Shown: in pieces, positions 5,743 to 12,446 of the stretch
How positions within the stretch are numbered: position 1 is the stretch's first letter
How the letters are laid out: every line of letters starts with the position of its first letter
NCBI GenBank assembly: GCA_040752295.1
Contig: JBFMFE010000240.1
Coordinates: 1 to 17,129, forward strand
Reading direction: 5' to 3'
Length of the DNA stretch: 17,129 nucleotides
Source of the DNA: JBFMFE01 sp040752295
Lineage (GTDB): Bacteria > UBP15 > UBA6099 > JBFMBQ01
The notes under the pieces: model-generated
What the model saw: only the letters and a program-made list of their open reading frames with translations
Told to the model about the DNA's origin: nothing
The model's database searches: none
Made by a program: the position numbers and the translations under genes

Positions 5743-8016
5743 CTATTCGAGTTTGAGGGTTCCCAGTCCGCTCTTTTTCGTGCGGCGCCACACCGCCACG
5801 GCGAGGTGGTTTTCGCCGTTCGTGTCGAGTATTCCCGGGGGAAGGTAGAATTTTTTCTGGGGTCCCGTTTTTTCCCAGTACCTTCCGATCAGGGCGCCGT
5901 TGAGGTAAACGTTCGCCTTCTCGTGGGCGTGCGTGAAGGTCAGGGAGACCGGTCTCATGGGGTCGTCGAGGGCGAGAGGGAAGGTCGTCTGGTAGATTCC
6001 GATGCCGTGTTGTTTTCCCCATTCGTGCGGGAGCGTGATTTGTTCAGCTGAGTCCATTGCGGGGAAGGCGCGGCGCGGCAGCGAGGGGCACATGCCCTGT
6101 TCGCCTTCGATGAGTCCGCCGCGTGCTTTCCACTGCACGCTCGCGCCGTGGGTGAGGATTTCTATTATGCCTCTGGGGTTCGTGAGGTCGCAGTTGAAGT
6201 CCTTGTTGTGCCCGAGGCTTTCGACGAGGACCGTGATGACGTTTGCGCCTTTTTCCTGTATGCCCGGCGTGACGGGGAAGTATTTGAGGGCGCCGAAGTC
6301 GGGTCCGTTGCCGAGCTTGTTTCTGTAGCCGTCCCCGGAGCCTATGAGTGCGCCGTTGACGAAGATGGAGTAGCAGTGTCTTGCGTCTATTCGCACGCTT
6401 GTGATCACGTTGCGGTAGGCGCCCCTGAACCATACGAAGCCGTGATGGAAGCCCAGCGAGTCAATGTCCATAGGCGCGCCGAAGCGGATTTTTTTCCAGC
6501 GGGAGTCGTCGTAGTCCCTCGTCAGGAGGTCGTTTATGAGGGAGAATCGCCAGTGCGCGAGTTCGGGAAGCCGTATCTGCGCCGGGGTTTCGGGGTCGTG
6601 CCCGCCGGTGTAGGCTCCGAACTCGCGGATGAGGGAGTTATCGTTCGAAAAGACGATGATTTTCGCCTCGAGGGGGTCGAGTGTGACGGGTTCGGGGCGG
6701 AGGGAAAGTTTGACGGAGCGGGAGGTTCTGGAGTGGTTTCTGAGGAAGACGTAGCGGCGGTTTTCGGACTTTCTCGCCCGGCAGAAGACGTCGCGGTCGC
6801 CGGTTCTGACGGAGGGGTCGTGCGTGGTCGCGAGGAAGTCGCCGCCGAGTTCGCGTATGACGCCCGCGAGCCACTGGACGGCGTAGAAGCGTTCGCTTCG
6901 CAGCCCCTCTTCCGTGACGGGCGCTGCCATGTCGTAGGACGTGTAGACGTCGGGGCTGCCCATGTAGCCCTGTGTGGCGCCGCCGGCGAACATGAAATAG
7001 TTGATGAGCGTCGCGCGCTGCGCGAGCGCGCTTTTTGTGGCGACGTCGAGCTGGTCGGTTCCGAGCGTTTTGCGGACGTGGTCGTAGCCGTGTCCGCCCC
7101 AGGTGTCGAACCATCCGCCCTGGAACTCGGCGATGAAGACGGGGTCGTTCTTTCCGTAGGCGTCGTGGTGGTGTTCCATGATGTCTATGCCGAGGAAGGT
7201 GTTGCGCCTGTTGCGCCAGTCGGACCTGAAGGTGTTGATCGCGTAGTCGTCAATCGCCATGATGTCAACGTCGCGCTGGCGCTCGGAGTGGCTCATGATG
7301 TCGTTGTGGAAGATGGGGACTTTGACGCCCGATTCGCGGGCGATCCTGTAAAGCTCGGCGATGTAGCGGTTCGGTTTGTGCCTGCGCCCCGCCTCCCTCG
7401 AAACGAGTGGCACGCCTTTGTGCATTATCCATTTCGCGGCGTCGGCGGACATGAGGTCGAAGAGCAGGAGGGCGTTGCGCTTCATGAAGAACTCCGTGCC
7501 CATTTTCAGCAGTCCGCGTATGGGCACGAGGTTGTATTCGTTTTCGACCTGGAAGAGGATGAGATTGTTTCTTGCGGCGATGCGCGGGACGATTTCCTCG
7601 TACCACTGCCGGACGTATTTCATGTATGCCGGGGAATAGACGAACCTGCCCGGCTTTCTGCATCTGGGGATGACGTCTTTTTTGAAGATGAGCCAGGCGG
7701 GCAGGCCGCCGGCGTCTATCTCGGAACAGACGTAGGGTCCGGGTCTGGCGATGAGGTAAAGTCCGGTCTCCTCGATGATGTCCATGAGTGCGACGACGTC
7801 GCGTGCGCCCTCGAAGTCGTATTCTCCCTCGCGCGGCGAGTGGTAGTTCCAGGGGAAGTAGACGTCCACGGCGTTCAGCCCCGCCTCTTTGAGCTTTGCG
7901 AGGCGGTCGCGCCAGAGCCGGTGTGACGGAAGACGGTAATAGTGGATCGCTCCGCTGAGGATGAATTCCCGTCTGCCGTTGATGATGAGACTGTACCGGT
8001 CGAATTCGACCTTCAT
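5743..8016 (-). CDS. Glycoside hydrolase family 35 beta-galactosidase
   Basis: A 757-residue GH35 enzyme, predicted to remove terminal non-reducing beta-D-galactose by a retaining mechanism. The TIM barrel opens with FILSGAIHYYRLP (18-30), followed by NAVDVYFPWNYHSPREGEYDF and LIARPGPYVCSEIDAGGLPAW. The acid/base is E160 in QVENEY, and the nucleophile is E297 in FIAEFQGGWFDTWGG. The C-terminal third has two jelly-roll-like parts, including YLNGALIGRYW and GPQKKFYLPPGIL, typical of the family. There is no signal peptide, so it is probably cytoplasmic and acts on imported oligosaccharides. GGAGG lies 6 bases before the ATG. The gene stands alone, divergent from the XRE-cupin regulator, with which it shares a control region. 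The exact substrate is not readable from sequence. Confidence 0.9.
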   Translation of the reverse strand: MKVEFDRYSLIINGRREFILSGAIHYYRLPSHRLWRDRLAKLKEAGLNAVDVYFPWNYHSPREGEYDFEGARDVVALMDIIEETGLYLIARPGPYVCSEIDAGGLPAWLIFKKDVIPRCRKPGRFVYSPAYMKYVRQWYEEIVPRIAARNNLILFQVENEYNLVPIRGLLKMGTEFFMKRNALLLFDLMSADAAKWIMHKGVPLVSREAGRRHKPNRYIAELYRIARESGVKVPIFHNDIMSHSERQRDVDIMAIDDYAINTFRSDWRNRRNTFLGIDIMEHHHDAYGKNDPVFIAEFQGGWFDTWGGHGYDHVRKTLGTDQLDVATKSALAQRATLINYFMFAGGATQGYMGSPDVYTSYDMAAPVTEEGLRSERFYAVQWLAGVIRELGGDFLATTHDPSVRTGDRDVFCRARKSENRRYVFLRNHSRTSRSVKLSLRPEPVTLDPLEAKIIVFSNDNSLIREFGAYTGGHDPETPAQIRLPELAHWRFSLINDLLTRDYDDSRWKKIRFGAPMDIDSLGFHHGFVWFRGAYRNVITSVRIDARHCYSIFVNGALIGSGDGYRNKLGNGPDFGALKYFPVTPGIQEKGANVITVLVESLGHNKDFNCDLTNPRGIIEILTHGASVQWKARGGLIEGEQGMCPSLPRRAFPAMDSAEQITLPHEWGKQHGIGIYQTTFPLALDDPMRPVSLTFTHAHEKANVYLNGALIGRYWEKTGPQKKFYLPPGILDTNGENHLAVAVWRRTKKSGLGTLKLE

Positions 8017-8044
8017 GGTTTTCCTCCGCCGCGGACCGGAAGAT

Positions 8045-8074
8045 AGTTTACACCCGGAGGCGCGGCGCGGGCAA
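8045..8074 (-). promoter_or_regulatory. Candidate promoter of the GH35 gene
   Basis: TTGCCC (8069-8074) and TAAACT (8045-8050) are separated by 18 bp on the minus strand, about 29 bases before the GH35 ATG and just after a GGAGG-containing leader. This is a moderate consensus in a G+C-rich stretch. Confidence 0.3.
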
Positions 8075-8113
8075 ACGACGTGTCCGATTCGGCGAACCGG
8101 GGCTGCCGCCTTC

Positions 8114-8146
8114 CCCGGGTTGTTCGCGCTTTACGAACAACCCGGG
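8114..8146. promoter_or_regulatory. Perfect 13-bp inverted repeat, putative operator
   Basis: CCCGGGTTGTTCG (8114-8126), a 7-base spacer, then its exact complement CGAACAACCCGGG (8134-8146). It lies between two divergent genes and ends 3 bp before the -35 box of the XRE-cupin promoter. A terminator is less likely: only four T residues follow on the plus strand, and there is no gene upstream to terminate. An operator for the adjacent regulator is the simplest reading. An RNA hairpin is possible only if transcription starts further upstream. Confidence 0.5.
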
Positions 8147-8149
8147 CGC

Positions 8150-8178
8150 TTTTCAAACCGCCGATTGAGGACTATAGT
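8150..8178 (+). promoter_or_regulatory. sigma70-type promoter of the XRE-cupin operon
   Basis: TTTTCA (8150-8155) and TATAGT (8173-8178), 17 bp apart. The predicted start near 8185 leaves a leader of about 26 bases. The -35 box abuts the 13-bp dyad, so a protein bound there would block RNA polymerase. Confidence 0.5.
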
Positions 8179-8210
8179 GTTGTGCGGACATTTCATACGC
8201 GGGGGCGAAT

Positions 8211-8855
8211 ATGAACGGGGAACACGGAGGGGAACTCACCGTTGCCGAAAAGATAAAGAGGGTGAGGGAGGAGAAGGGATTGAGCCTCCAGCAGGTGGCG
8301 GAGCGTTCGGGTTTCTCGTCGGCGCTGCTGTCGCAGATAGAGAACCATCTCGTGTCGCCGCCGCTGGGGACGCTGATCAGGATTTCGAGGGCGCTTGGGG
8401 TGGAGATCGGGTGTTTTTTCGGCGAGGAGCGCGATGCGGCGTACACGATCGTTCGCAGGGGCGAGAGGCGGACGGTGACGCGCGTGGCGTCGAAGAGCGG
8501 CGTGAAGTACGGGTACTCCTACGAGTCGCTCGCCTTTGACAAGAAGGGACGGCACATGGAGCCGTTCCTCGTGACGCTCGAGCCGGCGACGCGGAAGGAC
8601 CGGAACGCGTACAGTCACGAGGGCGAGGAGTTCATTTTTGTTCTGGAGGGGAAGATGGAAGTGACTCTCGGCGGGCACACCGACGTGCTCGAGCCGGGGG
8701 ACAGCATTTACTTTGATTCCACGATCCCGCACCGCGTGGAGTGCGTCGGGGATGAAGCCCGGATCGTGGCGGTTATCTACGCGGGCGAAGCGGCGGAAGA
8801 TAGAAAGGGCGGGCGGGGCGGGAGTCGTTCCGATAGTGCGGACGATACGGTCTGA
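8211..8855 (+). CDS. XRE-family transcriptional regulator with cupin sensor domain
   Basis: 214 residues. A helix-turn-helix of the XRE/HTH_3 type spans about 11-65 (VAEKIKRVREEKGLSLQQVA, then ALLSQIEN and PPLGTLIRISRALGV). A single cupin_2 barrel covers about 118-192, with H136-x-G-E-E140 and a second-motif PHR (H174) as candidate metal or ligand positions. The tail is low-complexity and basic/acidic. Such regulators usually control the adjacent operon and sense a small metabolite with the cupin. Here the next genes encode a CoA-ester racemase and a TRAP binding protein, with only 16 bases before the racemase gene, which suggests control of organic-acid use and autoregulation through the upstream dyad. 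The ribosome-binding site is weak (GGGGGCGA). Confidence 0.88.
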   Translation: MNGEHGGELTVAEKIKRVREEKGLSLQQVAERSGFSSALLSQIENHLVSPPLGTLIRISRALGVEIGCFFGEERDAAYTIVRRGERRTVTRVASKSGVKYGYSYESLAFDKKGRHMEPFLVTLEPATRKDRNAYSHEGEEFIFVLEGKMEVTLGGHTDVLEPGDSIYFDSTIPHRVECVGDEARIVAVIYAGEAAEDRKGGRGGSRSDSADDTV

Positions 8856-8871
8856 AGCGGCGGAGTGACGG

Positions 8872-10050
8872 ATGGCAACCGCGCTCGACGGGATACGCGT
8901 TCTCGATCTGTCCCGTCTGTTTCCCGGTCCTCTGTGCACCATGTTTCTCGCCGATCTCGGCGCGGACGTGTTGAAGGTGGAGGACCCCGTTCAGGGCGAT
9001 TACATGCGCTGGCTCCCGCCGTACGCCGGAAGATACGGTGCGCAGTTCATGGCGCTGAACCGCAACAAGAGGAGCATGAAACTCAATCTCAAGGCGGAGA
9101 AGGGGAGGGATATATTCCTCAGGCTCGTGGAGGGGTTCGACGTGGTGGTCGAGAGTTTCCGTCCCGGGGTGATGGACAGGCTGGGGGTGGGATACGAGGA
9201 GGCGCGCGCGCGGAACCCGCGGATCATATACTGCGCGGTGACGGGTTACGGTCAGGACGGACCGTATCGCGACAAGCCGGGACACGACATCAACTACGCC
9301 GGTTATGCTGGGGCGGTGGGACTGACCGGACCGCCGGGCGGCGCGCCGGTCGTGCCCGGCGTGCAGGTCGCGGACGTCGGCGGCGGCGCGCTGATGGCGG
9401 CAATCGGAATCCTCGCCGCGCTCATCGCCCGGGAGCGCACGGGCACGGGGCAGTTCGTGGACGTTTCGATGATGGACGGCGTGGTGGCGTGGCTCGCGCT
9501 CTACGCCGCGGCGATGTTCGCGGGCGAACCCGCGCCCGACCGGGGGACGCACACGCTGACCGGCGGCTCCCCGGTGTACCAGGTGTACGAAACGAAAGAC
9601 CGGAAATACGTCACCACGGGCAACCTCGAGCCGAAGTTCTGGAAAGAGCTGTGCCGCCTCGTGGGCAGGGAGGACCTCGCGGACAGCCAGTTCGAGGAGG
9701 GCGCCGGCAGGGAAAGGGTTTTCGCTATCATGAGGGAAATTTTCCGGACAAGGACCCGTGACGAGTGGATGGATTTTTTCGAGGGAAAGGACGTCTGCGT
9801 CGGACCCGTGAACACGCTCGAGGAGGCTCTCGCCGACCCCCAGATCGTTTCGAGGGGCATGGTCGTCGAGCTTGATCATCCGGGGGGCGGGAAGATGAAG
9901 CACGTGCGGAACCCGGTTAAGCTTTCCGGGACGCCGCCCGTGGTCCGCGCGGCGGCGCCCGGCTTCGGTGAACACACGGCGGAGGTTCTGGGCGAGATCG
10001 GCATCGGGGGAGATGAGGTGGAGGCGTTGAGGAAGGAGAACGTCGTATGA
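8872..10050 (+). CDS. CaiB/BaiF family protein, probable alpha-methylacyl-CoA racemase
   Basis: A 392-residue class III CoA-transferase-fold protein. The N-terminus (DGIRVLDLSRLFPGPLCTMFLADLGADVLKVE), LNRNKRSMKLNLK, ESFRPGVMDRLG and VTGYGQDGPY are family landmarks. GHDINY (H138) and ADVGGG (D168) correspond to the His/Asp pair of alpha-methylacyl-CoA racemases. Formyl-CoA-transferase-type enzymes share the aspartate but, as I recall, lack this histidine. That favours epimerisation of 2-methyl-branched acyl-CoAs over CoA transfer, though paralogues often differ in substrate. GGAG lies 8 bases before the ATG. The gene overlaps the next one by 4 bp (ATGA), so the two are translationally coupled. 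It is cytoplasmic. Confidence 0.85.
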   Translation: MATALDGIRVLDLSRLFPGPLCTMFLADLGADVLKVEDPVQGDYMRWLPPYAGRYGAQFMALNRNKRSMKLNLKAEKGRDIFLRLVEGFDVVVESFRPGVMDRLGVGYEEARARNPRIIYCAVTGYGQDGPYRDKPGHDINYAGYAGAVGLTGPPGGAPVVPGVQVADVGGGALMAAIGILAALIARERTGTGQFVDVSMMDGVVAWLALYAAAMFAGEPAPDRGTHTLTGGSPVYQVYETKDRKYVTTGNLEPKFWKELCRLVGREDLADSQFEEGAGRERVFAIMREIFRTRTRDEWMDFFEGKDVCVGPVNTLEEALADPQIVSRGMVVELDHPGGGKMKHVRNPVKLSGTPPVVRAAAPGFGEHTAEVLGEIGIGGDEVEALRKENVV

Positions 10051-11129
10051 GGGGTGCGCGCGCGAAGGGAGCGGCGTGGAGGAGGGGATTGCCGCTTTTA
10101 CTCGCCGGCGTGTCCGCTTTTGCCCTTTCCTGCGGCGCTCCGGTCTCGGCGGGACAGGCGTACACGATAAAGATCGGGTCGCTCGTGACGCCCTGGAGCG
10201 TGTGGGGGAAGGTGGTGGCGCAGGTCCAGAAGGAGGCGCAGAAGAGGACCGGCGGGCGCGTGAAGATAGAGCATCTTCACTCGGGAATGCTCGGCGGGGA
10301 GAAGAGCATGCTCGAGATGGTGATGCTGGGCGGCATTCACGCGGCGGGGCTGCCGTCGTCGTCGCTTGCGGCGCTCGCGCCGGAGGTAAACGTGCTCGAA
10401 CTGCCGTTTCTGTTCGACGATTACGATGAGGCGTACTATCTGATTGACAACGTCATCGCCCCGCATCTCAGGCGGAAGCTGCTGGAGAAAGGGCTTGTTT
10501 CGTCGGCGTTCATGGAGAACGGATTCATGGAATTCGTCGCGCCGAGGTTCATACGGAGTCCGGTGGACCTGAGGGGACTGAAGATCGGTTCGTGGGAGAG
10601 TCCGCTGCACATCGCGTTCTGGAAGGCGCTCGGCGCGAAGCCCATTCCGCTGCCGACGACCGAGGTGCTGAACGCGCACGCGAGGGGTATAGTGGACAGC
10701 GGGGCGAATTCGATCAATGCCCTGATAGCGTGGGACAACCTTTTCGGGAGCGCGTTGAAGAGGGACAGGCTCTACGTCACCGAGGTGCGGTACTCGTATC
10801 AAGCCGGGGTGTTGGTGGCGAACGCCGGGACGTGGAAAGCCCTTCCCGAAGAATTAAGGAAAACCGTGGATGAGCTGCTGTCGGAGATGACCCCCGTGCT
10901 TCGGCGGCGGCTCCGCCTCGCGGAGCCGGAATCGAGGCGCGAACTCATCGCAAGGGGTTATAACGTGACGAGTATGTCCGAGGGCGACAGGAAGGCGTTC
11001 ATCGAGAAAACCGCCCGCGTGTACGGCGAATTCGAGAAAAAGGTCGGAAAGGAATTCCTCGAGACCGTGCTGGCTGAACGTGAGAAGTATCGCGCAAGGA
11101 TGAAAGAAAAGGATGGAAAGCAGGATTGA
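10047..11129 (+). CDS. TRAP transporter periplasmic solute-binding protein (DctP family)
   Basis: 360 residues. A signal peptide (basic MRGARAKGAAWRRG, then a hydrophobic stretch) ends near VSAGQA (33-38). C29 in FALSCGA is only a poor lipobox. The mature part follows the DctP pattern: IKIGSLVTPWSVWGK, HSGMLGGEKSMLEMV, VLELPFLFDDYDEAYYL, then SPVDLRGLKIGSWESPLHIAFWKALGAKPIPLPTTEVL and GIVDSGANS. The arginine that usually follows 'LKI' and binds the ligand carboxylate is G181 here. This is also seen, as I recall, in the 'KMW.WEGDP' branch of the family. AAGGAG within the racemase gene precedes the overlapping ATG. No DctQ or DctM membrane subunits are in the window, so the protein must use a transporter encoded elsewhere. 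Confidence 0.86.
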   Translation: MRGARAKGAAWRRGLPLLLAGVSAFALSCGAPVSAGQAYTIKIGSLVTPWSVWGKVVAQVQKEAQKRTGGRVKIEHLHSGMLGGEKSMLEMVMLGGIHAAGLPSSSLAALAPEVNVLELPFLFDDYDEAYYLIDNVIAPHLRRKLLEKGLVSSAFMENGFMEFVAPRFIRSPVDLRGLKIGSWESPLHIAFWKALGAKPIPLPTTEVLNAHARGIVDSGANSINALIAWDNLFGSALKRDRLYVTEVRYSYQAGVLVANAGTWKALPEELRKTVDELLSEMTPVLRRRLRLAEPESRRELIARGYNVTSMSEGDRKAFIEKTARVYGEFEKKVGKEFLETVLAEREKYRARMKEKDGKQD

Positions 11130-11208
11130 GCCATGCGTGTTCGCCGTGCGGTTCTACCGCCGATATCTTCCTTCGCATACGGGGGCGGGCAGGGTTGTGC
11201 GCACACCC

Positions 11209-11362
11209 ATAAGCGTTAACTTAACAGAACATCGAATATCGAACAAGGAACCGCGGAACGTCGAAGGAGAACGGAGACGAAGGAGGACTTCATAATTCGA
11301 AATTCGTTATTCGACATTCGTTTTTGCAATATATCGGTATGGCTCTTAAAGTTAACGCTTAT
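11209..11362. repeat. MITE-like element: palindromic repeat inside a 14-bp inverted repeat
   Basis: ATAAGCGTTAACTT (11209-11222) and its exact complement AAGTTAACGCTTAT (11349-11362) bracket a copy of an AT-rich dispersed repeat (about 11229-11327). The inner repeat is itself an imperfect dyad: CGAATATCGAACAAGGAACC near the left end and GTTATTCGACATTCG near the right. The core matches the copy at 12316-12418 in the same orientation. No target-site duplication is evident. The right edge contains a good promoter for the next gene. Confidence 0.6.
11324..11352 (+). promoter_or_regulatory. sigma70-type promoter at the edge of the repeat element
   Basis: TTGCAA (11324-11329) and TAAAGT (11347-11352) are 17 bp apart. 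The -35 box is in the last bases of the repeat core and the -10 box overlaps the right 14-bp arm. Transcription from about 11359 gives a leader of about 54 bases to the nucleotidyltransferase gene. Confidence 0.45.
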
Positions 11363-11412
11363 ATGCGCATACACCTGTTCCTTTAAACACTGAGGCATGG
11401 AGATGATCCGGA

Positions 11413-12168
11413 ATGGCGTTTGACGCGATAATCATGGCGGGCGGAGAAGTTCCCGATGACCTGCGTGAATACACCGAGTCGCGTTTCAAGGGACTGCTCA
11501 GGCTCGGCGGGCGGTACATGGTGGAATACGTGGTTGACGCCGTCGGCGGAGTTGCCGGCGTCGGGAGGCGCGTCTGCATCGGTCCGCCGGACGAACTCGG
11601 TGAGGCGTTGAGGGGGAAGGTTGAGAAGGTCCTGCCGCCGGAAAGTTCCATGATGCTTAATTTGAAGAAGGGGGTGGGCGAGCTTTCGGGGGCGGAGTGG
11701 ATTCTCGTTGCGACGTGCGACGTTCCCCTCGTGACCGCGGCGATCATAGAGGATTTTCTCGCCGCCTGCCGGAGAAGGGAAGCGGACATGTATTATCCGG
11801 TCGTCGAGAAGAGGGTCGTTGAGGGGAAGTATCCGGGCGTCGAGAGGACGTACGGGAGGCTGAGGGACGGCGTGTTTACGGGCGGCAACCTTTTTCTGGT
11901 GAATCCGAAGGTATTCACGGCGCACTGGCACCTGATAGAGAGGGCGATGGCGCTGAGGAAATCGCCGTTCAGGCTGCTCGGGATGCTGGGCTTTTTCTTT
12001 ATCGTGAAATTCGTTTTCCGCCGGCTTTCGCTGGCTGATATCGAGCGGAAAGTGGAGAAGATAATGGGGATGAGGGGGGTTCCGGTGATAGTGGAGCATC
12101 CGGAGATAGGCGTGGACGTTGACAAGGAGAGCGACTACCTGCTCGTCAGGCGGATTTTAGAGGCGTGA
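11413..12168 (+). CDS. MobA-like NTP transferase domain protein
   Basis: A 251-residue GT-A-fold nucleotidyltransferase. DAIIMAGGEVPDD (4-16) is the nucleotide-binding loop, K26 in SRFKGLLRLGGRYMVEYV is the conserved lysine position, CDVPL (102-106) and GVDVDK (233-238) supply metal-binding aspartates, and TGGNLFL (157-163) lines the sugar or acceptor site. It fits a family of stand-alone NTP transferases ending '...LRKSP...RLSL..IE...GVDVDK..D' whose substrate is not established, so no pathway is assigned. It is not an obvious MobA, GlmU or IspD. Residues about 186-206 are hydrophobic (FRLLGMLGFFFIVKFVFRRL) and may be a membrane-associating helix. GGAG lies 10 bases before the ATG. The gene sits alone between two copies of a palindromic repeat. 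Confidence 0.78.
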   Translation: MAFDAIIMAGGEVPDDLREYTESRFKGLLRLGGRYMVEYVVDAVGGVAGVGRRVCIGPPDELGEALRGKVEKVLPPESSMMLNLKKGVGELSGAEWILVATCDVPLVTAAIIEDFLAACRRREADMYYPVVEKRVVEGKYPGVERTYGRLRDGVFTGGNLFLVNPKVFTAHWHLIERAMALRKSPFRLLGMLGFFFIVKFVFRRLSLADIERKVEKIMGMRGVPVIVEHPEIGVDVDKESDYLLVRRILEA

Positions 12169-12180
12169 GCGGGGACGCGG

Positions 12181-12211
12181 AGGCAAACTGCGGCGCAGCC
12201 GCAGGCAAACT
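12181..12211. repeat. Small hairpin between AGGCAAACT direct repeats
   Basis: CTGCGGC-GCA-GCCGCAG (12188-12204) is a 7-bp stem. AGGCAAACT occurs at 12181-12189 and again at 12203-12211, overlapping the stem ends. It lies 12 bases after the nucleotidyltransferase stop. It has no T-run, so it is at best a weak transcript end. Confidence 0.4.
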
Positions 12212-12264
12212 ACTGCCGCGTCAACCATAAAGCGACGTATTCGAGCCTGTTATATATTATATAT

Positions 12265-12297
12265 GTAGGGCGGGGTCGCCGTACCCCGCCGAACAGA
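12265..12297. repeat. GTAGGGCGGGGT hairpin repeat
   Basis: GGCGGGGT (12269-12276) pairs perfectly with ACCCCGCC (12283-12290) across six bases. It is preceded by GTAG and followed by GAACAG, then GTAGGGCG occurs again at 12301. The preceding 15 bases are pure A/T (12251-12265). It may act as a bidirectional transcription barrier between the two convergent genes, but no T-run follows the stem directly. Confidence 0.4.
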
Positions 12298-12315
12298 ACA
12301 GTAGGGCGTGATAAA

Positions 12316-12418
12316 TCGAATGTCGAATATCGAACAAGAAACCGCGGAATATCGAAGGAAAATGCAGGGAAACTTCATCATTCGACATTCCTTGTTCGTT
12401 ATTCGATATTCGTTTTTC
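12316..12418. repeat. Second copy of the AT-rich palindromic repeat
   Basis: Arms of 22 bases at 12317-12338 and 12391-12412 are complementary at 20 of 22 positions. The core ACCGCGGAA followed by TCGAAGGA is shared with 11229-11327, in the same orientation. This copy lacks the outer 14-bp inverted repeat. It lies between the convergent nucleotidyltransferase and secreted-protein genes, and fully transcribed would form a long hairpin. Confidence 0.62.
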
Positions 12419-12446
12419 AGTGCGACATATGACAGTTGACATGACA

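Noticed and set aside
5651..6022. N-terminal extension of the S55 peptidase frame to 6022
   Set aside because: It overlaps the GH35 3' end and its residues are basic and proline-rich; the GTG at 5650 gives an ideal signal peptide.
6148..7926. Plus-strand 592-codon open frame antisense to the GH35 gene
   Set aside because: It is a by-product of high G+C codon use opposite a strongly supported GH35 gene; its composition (Val/Asp/Glu/Ala-rich, no motifs) and lack of a start signal fit a shadow.
8114..8153. Intrinsic terminator
   Set aside because: The dyad is followed by only four T residues, and no gene on the plus strand lies upstream to need one; its position next to the -35 box favours an operator.
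8773..9975. Minus-strand 400-codon open frame opposite the racemase gene
   Set aside because: Rich in His, Arg and Pro without domain motifs; the plus strand encodes a clear CaiB/BaiF protein with coupled neighbours.
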